This document shows positions 1-10,213 of a stretch of DNA of 64,000 nucleotides, one piece after another (positions within the stretch are counted from its first letter, which is position 1; the number at the start of each line of letters is the position of its first letter). Location: positions 2,175,827-2,239,826 of the forward strand of contig OY848919.1 of the NCBI GenBank assembly GCA_963693285.1, given 5' to 3'. Under the pieces are notes generated by a model that was not told the origin of the DNA, searched no databases, and saw only the letters and a program-made list of their open reading frames with translations. The position numbers and the translations under genes were made by a program. Source of the stretch: Xestospongia muta (Eukaryota; Porifera; Demospongiae; Haplosclerida; Petrosiidae).

Positions 1-1354
1 TGACATCATAAGCATATTTCTGATTGAGAATTGTATCTACTAACATAGTTAAGATAGAAGCTGCTAAAGGAATACAACCAAGATTGAACTCAGCAACAGA
101 TGGTGGTATGGCAAGTAGGATAACCATAATGAATGTAATTACAATTAGCCAAATTATAAATAGTTTCCCTCCAAAAGTAAGAGGTTCATTCTCATTGGAC
201 TCCTCTTCCACATGCTCATTACCATCTTCAGTAATTTCTGTTAGACCATGAAGGTCTAAAGAGGTCTCAGCGATTGTTGAGCTATTGTGTAATCCATTGG
301 GAAGGCTACCACCAACTCGCACTTCATATGGTGATCTCCTCTCTCCAACATTACTAGCAGAGTTGTGTCGAAAGCGATGTTGACTGGGAACTATGGGTCT
401 CTGACCATGAGCCTCAGACGAGGTTGTTGATTGACTTGAATGGAAATGTCCATGTAAATTTCCAGATTTGGAACGGCTAAACATGACTTCACGTTCAATG
501 GACATTTGACTTGTTGCATGTGGATCACAGCTTCGATCATAACTTTGCGCAAATGCTTCTCTCTCTTCTGACATTGTTGTAGCCAGGCTATTGTCAATAT
601 TGCTTTGAGTTATAAGGGGCTCTCTTTCTCCTGTAATGCTTCTGTTCTTGACTTTTTCACATAGTGATCCGATTCCAAGAAACAGGTATAACAATAAAAC
701 ATTTATCACTAGTCCTATTAAAGCTGCAGGGAACTCAGCAATCAAGAACTGTAGTAAATTTATTTTAGCCTGAGATGCTATGTATGCATTTTGTGGATTA
801 CCAAAGAATGTAGCTGCACTACCTATATTGGCTGAAGTGGCAATCCCAAGACAAAGAGGTAGCATCTCTCGAATGTCTCGACCTTGTTTAACAAATTCAG
901 AGAGTAAGAGAGGTGTTATAACAACACAAGCAGCATCATTAGTGATAAAGCCAGAGAGTAGGGCAGACATAAGACATACTTTCCACAGTATAGTGTGGAA
1001 TGGTTTGTTTTGTCCAAATATCTTTAACATGACTACCCTCAGTAAGCCTTCTCTATCATAATAATAAGATAACATCATCATACCAACCAGTAGAAACACA
1101 GTTTGCAGTTGAGGTTTGTCTCCTTCAATCTTGTACACACCCTCCTGTGTCACTATCTGAAACACCACCATCATAACAGCACCAAAGAGGGCAGCTGCCG
1201 CACGACTAAGAGGAAAAATTTTCAGATCCAAGAAGACAATGAATGGCCACACTATGACAAACAAGAATGTTCCAACAATTTTGGTGTACAATGTTGGACA
1301 TGAAGTGCTGTTATAAGAACAGTTAGTACCAGTATTTTCTAACTGTAAATCCAT
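1..1354 (-). CDS. ArsB/CitMHS-type anion permease, paralog 1 (3' end off window)
   Basis: Partial single-exon gene: the ATG is at 1354 and the frame stays open for 451 codons to the window edge, so the C-terminal part is missing. It is a multi-pass membrane transporter. The hallmark segments ITNDAAC (helix break) and SANIGSAAT..GNPQNA are the ion-transporter-superfamily signature seen in ArsB, NhaD, SLC13 and P-protein relatives, so I infer transport of an anion, metalloid or Na+/H+; the substrate cannot be read. A long hydrophilic, Ser- and Glu-rich cytosolic loop splits the two helical halves and is about 27 residues longer than in the neighbour at 1968. The N-terminus has several potential N-glycosylation sites before the first helix. 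It lies head-to-head with its paralog and is very similar to it in the helices but not in the loop, which suggests an inverted duplication with relaxed constraint on the loop. Confidence 0.88.
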   Translation of the reverse strand, partial: MDLQLENTGTNCSYNSTSCPTLYTKIVGTFLFVIVWPFIVFLDLKIFPLSRAAAALFGAVMMVVFQIVTQEGVYKIEGDKPQLQTVFLLVGMMMLSYYYDREGLLRVVMLKIFGQNKPFHTILWKVCLMSALLSGFITNDAACVVITPLLLSEFVKQGRDIREMLPLCLGIATSANIGSAATFFGNPQNAYIASQAKINLLQFLIAEFPAALIGLVINVLLLYLFLGIGSLCEKVKNRSITGEREPLITQSNIDNSLATTMSEEREAFAQSYDRSCDPHATSQMSIEREVMFSRSKSGNLHGHFHSSQSTTSSEAHGQRPIVPSQHRFRHNSASNVGERRSPYEVRVGGSLPNGLHNSSTIAETSLDLHGLTEITEDGNEHVEEESNENEPLTFGGKLFIIWLIVITFIMVILLAIPPSVAEFNLGCIPLAASILTMLVDTILNQKYAYDV

Positions 1355-1967
1355 CTCTTTACTGAGGTAGAGAAATATGGTTATTATCCAATCTAATATA
1401 CTTATATTGTCCTCACTTTATCTCTCTTCTTGCTTCTTAACTCTCACTCAGTCACTCATACACTCCTCCTTATTTCTGCTCTTATGATAACTTAAACTTC
1501 AAAGGCCACTGCTCTCAAGTCATTACTGAGTAAGTACATGTTATATAGTATGAGAATAATGTTAAAGTGGGTAGGAATGAGAACTAAGTGATGATTGTTC
1601 TCATGCAAAATAAACATTGCTAGGGAGGGGACCATTGTACTTGTACTTACATGTATGTTGCAATGTTGACAGAACAGATGTTATGGCCATTAATTAAACA
1701 TTTCATGCTTCTAGTTAAGGTAAATTTGTATGAATGTAATCAGTGGTACTACGTAAGAAATACTACTTCAGCATCAGGTAAGATTATTGACTAGCTAAGA
1801 GTAGTTTGTCCAAATACTATAGTTATAGTTGTTTCCAATAATCAGTAAGGTTATAGTCATTGTGCATACTGAAGGTAAAGACTGACTATAAAAAATTGAG
1901 ACAGAATCCATTTGCTCATCTTTCTAACCCTCTAGATCTAACCTAGTTTCTCCCTTTGTAACTATTA
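1355..1967. promoter_or_regulatory. Shared intergenic region between divergent permease paralogs
   Basis: These 613 bases separate the two divergent ATGs and must hold both promoters. I see no ORF, repeat or clear TATA box; a pyrimidine-rich stretch lies near 1420-1470 and another just before the second ATG (1920-1960). Assignment as a regulatory region rests on position only. Confidence 0.45.
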
Positions 1968-3719
1968 ATGGATGACTTTAATGATGATAACATCTCTGGA
2001 AATATTAGTAATGGCACATCTTGTCCAACAGAGACCAACCTCTATATTCAAATAACTGGTACTATTCTTTTTGTCATAGTATGGCCATTTATTGTCCTGG
2101 ACATGAAGTTTTTCCCTCTTGGTCGACCTGCAGCTGCTCTTGTTGGAGCTGTCTTGATGGTCATGTTTCATATAGTAACACAGGATGATGTGTATGAGAT
2201 TGAAGGAGATAAAGGTAGCCTCCAAACTGTGTTTCTATTGGTTGGTATGATGATGTTATCTTATTATTATGATAGAGAAGGTTTACTGAGGGTAGTCATG
2301 TTAAAAATATTTGGACAAAACAAACCATTCCACACAATACTGTGGAAAGTATGTCTTATGTCTGCCCTACTCTCTGCCTTTATCACCAATGATGCTGCCT
2401 GCTTGGTCATAACACCTCTCTTACTCTTGGAGTTTATCAAACAAGATCGAAATACTCGGGAAATGTTGCCCCTATGTCTTGGGATAGCTACATCAGCCAA
2501 TATAGGCAGTGCTGCTACAGTATTTGGTAATCCACAGAATGCATTCATAGCATCTGAAGCAGGTGTGACTTTGCTACAGTTTTTTATTGCTGAACTACCT
2601 GCATCTCTTTTAGGATTAGCTATTAACATTGGTTTGATATATTTGCTTTTTATTCGAACATTATGCACCAGGGAGAAGGCAGAAAATTCTAAAGAAACGC
2701 CTCCCAAACAGATAGCCACTAACATGCCTTCTAAAAAGGTAGCCATTAATATGGCACCCCAGTCTTTGTCTGCTGAGAGAGAAGCTGTTGTCCTAGCATT
2801 TGATCAGAGTGACAACCCTTATTCATCAAGCAATATAGCAAAGGAAAGAGAAAGGCTATTTCAAGACTTTGGTTCAAATTCTCAACCTATAAATGAAGTG
2901 AACTCTATGTATCGTAGTTCAAGCATGCCAACTGGTTTTTCATCTGGGACCTCAGAGACAGTTGTGGAACTAGATAGTATCTCTTCTGGTGAGAATGTGC
3001 TTGAAAATACAGAGGATGTTAGTAATAAGAAAGAAAAACAAAGCAAAAGAGCCAAGTTTCGTTTGATACGTGCAAAATTATTTATAGTTTGGTTAGTAGT
3101 AATATCAATCATTATGGTTATCCTACTTGCCATACCTCCATCTGTTGCTGAGTTCAATCTTGGTTGTATTCCTTTAGCAGCTTCTATCTTAACTATGTTA
3201 GTAGATACCATTCTCAATCGGAAATATGCTTATGATGTCATGCTAAAAATAGACTGGACTGTTATCCTAATGTTCATGGGTCTCTTTGTTTGGTTGGAAG
3301 GTTTTCAAAATACTTGTTTCCCTTTCTTAGCATTCAATAAACTAGCTCCTTACATGAATTTGAAGACAATTGAGGGAGTCTTGCTGTTTTCTGTTTTTGT
3401 AATGGTTGGGTCAAATCTTTTGAGCAATGTACCACTAGTGATTCTTATAGTGAACAGACTCCCTGGACTGTGTGGAGATGAGCTTTGTGAAGGACCACTA
3501 GGTGGATTGTTACTAGCATGGATATCAACTATTGCTGGGAACTTTACATTGATTGGTAGTATTGCTAACTTAATAGTTGCTGAGAAAGCTCGTAGTTCAG
3601 CAGATTATCGGCTCACATTTTGGGGTTATTTAAAGTTTGGTTTTCCATCTACATTGGTGATCATATATGCTTGTTTACCTATTGTATATTATATGGGTTT
3701 ACTTGCTGCCAAAGTTTGA
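1968..3719 (+). CDS. ArsB/CitMHS-type anion permease, paralog 2
   Basis: Complete intronless ORF of 583 residues. Helices begin around residue 30 (a VWPFIVLDMKFFPLGRPAAAL entry region). The re-entrant signature is ITNDAACLVITPLL (139-152), followed by SANIGSAATVFGNPQNA (175-191). A hydrophilic, Ser/Glu/Lys-rich loop runs from about 230 to 365, and a second helical half carries the mirrored motif SNLLSNVPLV and later TLIGSIANLIVAEKA. This two-fold inverted-repeat layout with GNPQN is known from ArsB/NhaD/SLC13-like carriers of the ion transporter superfamily. The protein is therefore a polytopic carrier of about 11-12 helices, probably for an anion or metalloid, with the substrate undetermined. 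It is the complete copy of a divergent pair; the poly(A) signal follows 14 bases after the stop. Alternative: an OCA2/P-protein-like organelle transporter. Confidence 0.9.
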   Translation: MDDFNDDNISGNISNGTSCPTETNLYIQITGTILFVIVWPFIVLDMKFFPLGRPAAALVGAVLMVMFHIVTQDDVYEIEGDKGSLQTVFLLVGMMMLSYYYDREGLLRVVMLKIFGQNKPFHTILWKVCLMSALLSAFITNDAACLVITPLLLLEFIKQDRNTREMLPLCLGIATSANIGSAATVFGNPQNAFIASEAGVTLLQFFIAELPASLLGLAINIGLIYLLFIRTLCTREKAENSKETPPKQIATNMPSKKVAINMAPQSLSAEREAVVLAFDQSDNPYSSSNIAKERERLFQDFGSNSQPINEVNSMYRSSSMPTGFSSGTSETVVELDSISSGENVLENTEDVSNKKEKQSKRAKFRLIRAKLFIVWLVVISIIMVILLAIPPSVAEFNLGCIPLAASILTMLVDTILNRKYAYDVMLKIDWTVILMFMGLFVWLEGFQNTCFPFLAFNKLAPYMNLKTIEGVLLFSVFVMVGSNLLSNVPLVILIVNRLPGLCGDELCEGPLGGLLLAWISTIAGNFTLIGSIANLIVAEKARSSADYRLTFWGYLKFGFPSTLVIIYACLPIVYYMGLLAAKV

Positions 3720-3733
3720 TTTTAAAATTTCAA

Positions 3734-3739
3734 AATAAA
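3734..3739 (+). terminator. AATAAA poly(A) signal of permease paralog 2
   Basis: A canonical AATAAA hexamer lies 14 bases after the TGA/TTTTAAA end of the permease ORF, followed by a T-rich stretch. Confidence 0.6.
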
Positions 3740-4022
3740 GCAATTGTGGATTGTATGCAATTATTTTTTTATTGTGTGTATTTTTACTATATTGATTTAA
3801 TTTTATAAAAATGATGTGTGTATTAATTAAGCTGATAATCAAATTGGATGAGTCTGCAAATATTATTATATAAAGGAAGTACAAGTCCACTATAGCAGTT
3901 TCATTTCATTTTGTTAGTTACATATTCAGCCATAAAATACACAATGGGTAAACAAGTATATTAGTTGGTACTGAAGCTCCTGAGAATAAACATAATAGGA
4001 ATTCCTTACTGAATATTCAATA

Positions 4023-4230
4023 GGGAAAACCAAACTTTAAGTAACCTCAATATGAGCTGAGGTTTGGTCAAAGTACAAGCTTTTTCAGTAATTATTATGT
4101 AAGCAATAGTTTATATCCATGCAAGTATTAACAATCCACCTAGTGGTCCTTCACAAGGTTCATCTCCACATAGTCCAGGGAGTCTGTTCACTATAAAAAT
4201 CACTAGTGGTACATTACTTAAAAGATTTGA
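4023..4230 (-). pseudogene. Decayed fragment of a third permease copy
   Basis: Read on the minus strand, this stretch aligns with bases about 3412-3644 of the complete permease: SNxPLVIFIVNRLPGLCGDE...GPLGG, then the TFWGYLKFGF segment. A block of about 60 bases in the middle (the TLIGSIANL helix) has degenerated or been partly deleted, and a TAA replaces a serine codon just after the LAWI segment. It is therefore a broken C-terminal relic, opposite in orientation to the intact gene next to it. Confidence 0.8.
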
Positions 4231-4365
4231 GTAAATAATTACAAAAATGAATATGAATAGCCACTATATCTACATAATTGTTATAGGAAATTGTTCAGAG
4301 TGTACTTTGTATATTTTAAAAATTAACTTATTTCACAATAGTATTATTTTCTATTATATATTAGA

Positions 4366-4371
4366 TTTATT
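4366..4371 (-). terminator. Poly(A) signal for the CFAP119-like gene
   Basis: TTTATT on the plus strand is AATAAA on the minus strand, 82 bases past the stop codon at 4453-4455. Confidence 0.5.
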
Positions 4372-4452
4372 ATAATAAATATAAGAAATCATAGTCAAGA
4401 GATAAAGTAGGAGACAGAAGTACATAGTTCAAGTTTGTCATAAGTTTCTCTT

Positions 4453-6147
4453 CTATTTGCTCTTTTTCTTACCTTTGCTGCCTGTATCTAGTTCATCTTC
4501 TAAGGCATTTAGTCTCTCAGACAATCTCTTGTCACTCAAACTCAACTCTTTCTCCACTGATACCTAAAGAGATCAAGATATACTATTATTTTTGGGTAAT
4601 GTTGTCTACTATAATGACATAATAACGGAAGCTATAAATGATAAAAATAGAGAAAGAGACAGAAAGAGATGAGAGAGACAGAGAAAAAATGGATGACATC
4701 GACTGAAAGCTGTTAGAGTTTCTTCCGATCATTGACAAGCTATAAATCTTAGATAACAGGGTACAAAACAAAATCAGTGAATTGCTATTTTGTGTACTTG
4801 TGTTGTGGGATAATTTAGAAGTATAGTCACTTAAAATTTTGCATTTGATTCCATCTAAACTTAATTACTTACAAAGCACCTTTAGTTGTTTTAGATGATC
4901 ATTCAATGACTGTGAAATGAGTTCCTTCAACTGTCTTTGTTCTTCTGTAAGACTGTCTTCTTCGATGTCTTCCATTTCTTTCTCTTTTTCATCATCAATC
5001 ACTTCATGCTCTCCTATACAAGTAATAAAATATCATAACTATCTCAGCTATAACTAGTAATTCTTTTATGATTCACACCTTGCCAGTTATTTGCTTATAT
5101 TTTGAACTGTATGATATACCAAACAAGGAAGAGCATATATACAAACAGAGTTACTATGCAATGGTCATAAATTGATATACTAAACTAACATACTTTTATA
5201 TAAACTTATATACACTGCACTTAGCTCACATGACACAAATAGTTGTGTTACATGTTATAATAGAGTACTGAACCCTTGCTGCGTTAGTAGCTGAAAAATT
5301 ACAATGTTTATAATTTTGCTCTATAGCCAATGAGAACTTGCTCGAATCACACATTATTATTGTAATGAGACATATATACTACAGTGCTAAAGTATAGCCT
5401 AGGTAACCTACCAATATACTTAACAGGTTAAATCATACAAGCACTGTAGAAGCTAATATGTAAGTAATTCTTTAGATTTGCATTGGTTAAATATTATATG
5501 TAGAGCCATGATAGCAACATTATCATTTTTATGAGGGGTAAGTCATGTTCACCTTCTTGTAAATCTTCATCCTCCTTTTCATCACTTTCTTTAACTGTCT
5601 CCTCTAAACGGGTCTGACTAGGTATTGGAGTATCCTCTATGCCTTCATATTTAACATGTATATCCAGTAAAATTCGTTTTGTAAACGCGTACTTGTACAA
5701 CTTAAAGTGTTTAAAGTATGTTTGTAGCAAGTAATCTGTGATGAGTTTAACTTGATTTAAATTGTAAAGGAGTGTACTGTAGGGTGGTCTGTGGATGCTG
5801 TGGCATAATAGAAGATCTTGCAGTAGTTGAAAACAAGACTCCATGTTGTCATAAGGTGAAGATATGCAGAAAAGATGTAAAGTTTTGAGGATCGTGAACA
5901 AGGTAGAGAGTTGGTCTGGTTGGAAGTTGTTTTTCCTAGCAAAGAGAACCATGTAATAGAAGAGATCTTGTGTGATCTGAGCTCTCTTGCCTTGAACCCC
6001 TCCTCCGTTCATTGTCTGGTTGAGTGTGGCAGTAAGTAAGTCTGTGATTACTTCAGTGGTAGTCTCTGATTGAAGTAGACATGTTGCATCAGTGTAACTC
6101 AAGTCTTCCCAGGTACAAATTCGAGGCTTGAAGTTTGGCTCAGCCAT
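4453..6147 (-). CDS. CFAP119: CFAP119 (CCDC189)-like cilia/flagella-associated protein, 3 exons
   Basis: Exons: 6147-5553, 5013-4880, 4563-4453; all junctions are GT/AG and the phases close exactly, giving 279 residues. The diagnostic block is TYFKHFKLYKYAFT (143-156) followed by LLDIHVKYEG, which I recognise from vertebrate CCDC189/CFAP119 (C16orf93), an axonemal coiled-coil protein linked to sperm and ciliary motility. Residues 60-160 are helical and conserved (FARKNNFQPDQLSTLF; PYDNMESCFQLLQDLLL; HSIHRPPYS). From about 175 on the protein is acidic, then coiled coil (LTEEQRQLKELI; DKRLSERLNALEDEL) and ends in a Lys-rich tail. I chose the Met at 6147; an in-frame Met at 6198 would add 17 residues. 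The gene shares its promoter region with DTD1. Recognition is from memory of the family, not a search. Confidence 0.83.
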
Positions 6148-6291
6148 GATCACGAGATAGAAGTGGTTGTGTATTTCAGTTGCTATGCCAATAAGCATGG
6201 GCGTTGCCTAAGATATCTTGTTAACCAATCACATACCTTGACTCACGTGTATATTCAAAGCAGTGGAGTTGGAGGTGTGGCTCTATAAAAT
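6148..6291. promoter_or_regulatory. Bidirectional promoter, CFAP119-like gene / DTD1
   Basis: Only 144 bases separate the two divergent start codons. The interval contains a CCAAT box (about 6225, AACCAATCAC) and a TGACTCACGTG block (about 6239-6249, overlapping AP-1-like and E-box cores). No TATA box is evident at a proper distance, fitting a shared housekeeping-type promoter. Motif function is inferred. Confidence 0.55.
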
Positions 6292-9190
6292 ATGAAGGCC
6301 ATAGTTCAAAGGGTGACCTCAGCTAGTGTTACTGGTAAGAAGGGCCTTGATACTACACTCAATAGATCTAAAAACATTGTACTGTAACTGTTATTATGAC
6401 TTCATACATATAGTGGATGGTAAGGTCATTAGCTCTATTGGAAGAGGAATCTGTGTTCTCTTGGGCATCTCTCGTAAAGACACTCCTCAAGAATCAGAAT
6501 GGATGTACGTATCATTTTAAAGCAATACACACACAGTAATTTATCTAAATAAATGCAAAGTACTTTATCAGGAAAACTAAACTGTTCTTCATCCATTTAA
6601 TAATCAGTGACCCAGTGTATTAGACCATAATACCAGAACCTATATCAGTGGCCTAGTGCATTAGACCATAATACCAGAACCTATATCAGTGGCCTAGTAA
6701 TTAGACCATAATGCCAGAACCTATATCAGTGACCCAGTGTATTAGACCATAATACCAGAACCTATATCAGTGGCCTAGTGCATTAGACCATAATACCAGA
6801 ACCTATATTAGTGGCCCAGTGCATTAGACCATAATACCAGAACCTATATCAGTGGCCTAGTAATTAGACCATAATGCCAGAACCTATATCAGTGGCCTAG
6901 TGTATTAGATCATAATGCCAGAACCTATATCAGTGTCCCAGTGCATCAGGCCATATTATCAGAACCTAGAATAGTGGTCCAGTGCATGTGACCATTAATA
7001 TGAACTACAAGTACATGTATATGTGTAATGAATGGTAAATATGAATGGATGGATGTCCATTCATTTATTACTATTTATCAGTCAACTTGTCCCTTTGTTG
7101 TCTGGAGTTTAGCAATGGTTAGTATTGTATGTTGTACTACAATGGAATAAAAGGAAATGGTCTCACTAAATCCTATCAGATAAATTGACCTTTCCAAAGG
7201 TCAGGCTTATAGTAGCAGGTGGTTTATATTAGACAATACTAATGTTAGTCTGACCTTTAGAAAGGATGTTCAGTAATATTTGATAACTAAAGCAGATACT
7301 ATATTCATGTAAGATTATCAAAACTATACTATATTCTACTTGAAACTGATATGACACATGACTATTACTATAGTAATATGGCTCTTGGTAAAGGAATAAA
7401 CTCTGATACTGGGACTGAGACTACTTTAGTCAATCAAGTATAGGGCTCAGCCTTAACATATTGGGAATGAGACTACTTTAGTCAATCAAGTATAGGGCTC
7501 AGCCTTAACATATTGGGAATGAGACTACTTTAGTCAATCAAGTATAGGTCTGAGCCTCAACATATTGGGATTGAAAGTTTTGTCAACCCTAGCTGTACAC
7601 ATATTACTATTATAATATAGTAATACAACTCTTGATAAAATATCCACATTGTATATTAAAATCTGCCGATGAAGTTTGAAATAATTTTTAGAAATGAATG
7701 TTTAAATAATTTTAAATATTAAAAGCAAGGAAACACAGGTTCCTATGTTCAATAATAACGTTCATTTTGTATTGCAATGTAGGGCTAGAAAACTGTTGAA
7801 TTTGAGAATTTTTGAAAATCCTGAGAACCAGAAGTCGTGGGATAAAAGTGTGTCTGATTTGGGACTGGAGATCTTGTGTGTTAGTCAGGTGTGTGTTGAT
7901 AAAGGGTTAAAATTGGCAACTGTTATTTGCCAATAGTGCTCACCTCATAGTTTACCTCTGATCATGATGTATGACCAAATGTGTCTTTGATTTAAAAAAT
8001 AATTGTAAATTTTTGTTATTAATACTAGCTACCAAAACGGTATGCATACTATAGTTTCACCATGTCCAGTTCCTTTGTAGGGGTGGCTAGCTACATGAGA
8101 CATTACTGTATCAGAGTATATTACAAACTGACAAATTTTAAAACTAGATTTCTATAAGCTAATTTTAACAGAACCAAAATTGTTAAAAATTAAAACATAT
8201 TTGTATTGAACACTTTTAAAAGCACTAAATTTACAAATACTAAAATATCAATTTGATTATAATAATTACACTTGTTAAGAAAAGAAATAAGAACTATTTG
8301 TTTTTTAATTTTACAAAGTGTTTGCCCAAACCATAAATGCATAAATTTCATATTAATAGGGTCTGAGTTTTGTACACGTAATTAATTAATTGCTTGTTTT
8401 TTTTCTTTTTTTCAGTTCACATTATGTCACATCTTAAAAGGTAATAAACCTGACTTTCATAATGCTTTAGGATCAGAACTATCATCTCCAATGTACGATG
8501 AGTTTCTTAGACTATTGGGTTCTTTATATCGACCTGAAGCCATTAAAGGTGCCATTAAGACTGTATATGAAAATAAACAAATGGATGGATGGATTGACGG
8601 ATGAATAGATAGATGGTGGAAGGTATCAAGTTGTTGTTCAAGGGGGAGGAATAAAATTTGGAGTGTAGCTCAAAAGGGAAGCAAGGGAGGCAGTAGGTTT
8701 TAGACTATACTCTGCTCAAAATAGGCAGTAGGTTTTAGACTATACTCTGCTCAAAATACTTCTAAGAAGGACTAACAAAGCTTCAAGCTCCCTTCTAAAT
8801 GAGACCTTCTAAATGGACAAATAAATAGATCAAAACAATGATGTAATGGTTGAGGAAATGGTGTTCAATTTTTTAGGATAACCATTGTTAAATTTGAGAG
8901 CAAAAATAATTTAGGTATTCTTACCATATTTAAATTAATAAGTTTTTTCATCTCACTGATCCTTCAGGAGGTGAGTTTGGGGCATACATGCAAGTACATA
9001 TTCAAAATGATGGTCCGGTCACTTTAGATATTGAATCACCTCAGTTGCCACCTCCAAAAGAGGTATAAGTTGTTGTAACAGGTACGTTATACTCTCTCCC
9101 TCGCTCTCTCAGAAAAAGCTTCCAGGAGCTACTAAAGGTCCAGATAAAACTGAAAACCAGTCATTAGATACTCCCTCAACAGATCAGTGA
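6292..9190 (+). CDS. DTD1: D-aminoacyl-tRNA deacylase (DTD1), 6 exons
   Basis: Exons: 6292-6334, 6414-6504, 7783-7888, 8416-8548, 8968-9062, 9113-9190; GT/AG throughout, total 546 nt, 181 residues. The enzyme hydrolyses D-amino acids (and glycine) mischarged on tRNA, a cytosolic proofreading step. Family landmarks: MKAIVQRVTSASV start, VDGKVISSIGRGICVLLGI, the catalytic SQFTL segment (79-83) and the NDGPVTL cross-subunit motif, whose G140-P141 corresponds to the Gly-cisPro selector. The motif spacing (LKGNKPDF, FGAYMQVHIQNDGP) is canonical. The C-terminal 25 residues are charged and low-complexity, as in other animal DTD1. Intron 2 (1,278 bp) is swollen by two minisatellites. A poly(A) signal lies at 9300-9305. 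Confidence 0.95.
6605..6990. repeat. Minisatellite of about 41 bp, ~9 units, in DTD1 intron 2
   Basis: Units share the core TTAGACCATAATACCAGAAC and run head to tail. Some units are 3 bases shorter (AGTAATTAGACC in place of AGTGCATTAGACC). The order of short and long units repeats itself, so a higher-order block of several units was duplicated. The last two units are degenerate. Confidence 0.9.
7189..7268. repeat. Short imperfect inverted repeat (hairpin) in DTD1 intron 2
   Basis: Left arm CCTTTCCAAAGGTCAGGCT and right arm (as its complement) CCTTTCTAAAGGTCAGACT pair with two mismatches around a loop of about 40 bases. It could be a small foldback element or an intronic RNA hairpin; no target-site duplication is obvious. 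Confidence 0.5.
7411..7570. repeat. 52-bp tandem repeat, 3 units, in DTD1 intron 2
   Basis: Three near-identical head-to-tail units containing GAGACTACTTTAGTCAATCA and GGCTCAGCCTTAACATATTG. The same repeat family recurs in a QRSL1 intron at 21964-22251, so it is an interspersed element that forms tandem arrays. Confidence 0.85.
8689..8757. repeat. Two-unit tandem duplication in DTD1 intron 4
   Basis: A unit of about 36 bases (core GTAGGTTTTAGACTATACTC, then TGCTCAAAATA) occurs twice in direct succession with no differences that I can see, so the duplication is recent. Confidence 0.75.
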
Positions 9191-10213
9191 CTTGAGAACA
9201 AGATTAATGTTGACCTTCATGAAGTTGTTGATACACGTACATCTATCAATCTATCCAAATGTTATAATATATTAATATTATCATTAATATTTATTTCTAA
9301 ATAAAATTTTAAAATAATTAATTGTTGATTAATTGTATCAATCAATTATAACAACTGCAATATAAGGAGTCTCTAGTACAATGAATTAGTAAACCTGGAA
9401 TGGACGTACTATTGGTAGACGACACTACAGAAATGGATGCATACATAAAGATAAATGGATAAATAAAGAGATGAATGGATAAATATTATAAATCATATTA
9501 ATGAGCTGAATGCAGTAATATGGTCCGTTAGACATAATATTATTTTATACATATATGTACTGTTACAGTAGACTCATACCAATAACACACCATTTAATAT
9601 AGATAGTATTTAAAGAGCTGTTGTTCATTCAAAACCTCAATAACCCAAACAAATAAATTCTTGGTCTTCAAACTACACGTTCATATAAACATCACCATAT
9701 ATTATTACATATTAAACCATTTCACATTAATATAGCTTCAAAGTTCTATTTACACAATGCAGTAATATGGGTTGGAACATGTGTGCATGTATATGTACTT
9801 ATATACATGTACATATATACCTGTACATGTACATTAGCTTGATAGCTATATTTAGACAGGAATTAGTCATTAAAAGCTCACAATCATATAATAAAACAGC
9901 TGATATAAATAATGAACGTAATCTTAATTATTAGAATCAGATGCTTCCAATCTCTTTAATAAGTATATACAAAACAGCTGCCAACAAGACACATGTCAAT
10001 ACCATCATACCATTTACAATAATATACTCTATTACTTATATATTAACATAATGCCATAAGTTCCTTCTATTGGCTTCTATGCACTCCCCTTCCGTCAACT
10101 ATCTCTTAAGACAAGACTGCACTTTAAAGATATCAGATCTGCGCAGTTGATACTAGCCTTGTTTAAGCCTTTATTTCCGCCAAATACTCATTCTCAAGCA
10201 GTACCCTCAAGAA
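9191..10213. other. Intergenic, no gene seen
   Basis: Holds the DTD1 3' end with an AATAAA at 9300-9305, a GATAAATGGATAAATA-rich low-complexity stretch around 9450-9485, and palindromic ATGTAC/TACATGTA runs at about 9785-9835. The last part is presumably the promoter and 5' UTR of the next gene. No coding exon is supportable. Confidence 0.5.

Noticed and set aside
6605..6990. CRISPR-like array
   Set aside because: Units are contiguous tandem copies without unique spacers, in a spliceosomal intron of an animal gene: a minisatellite.
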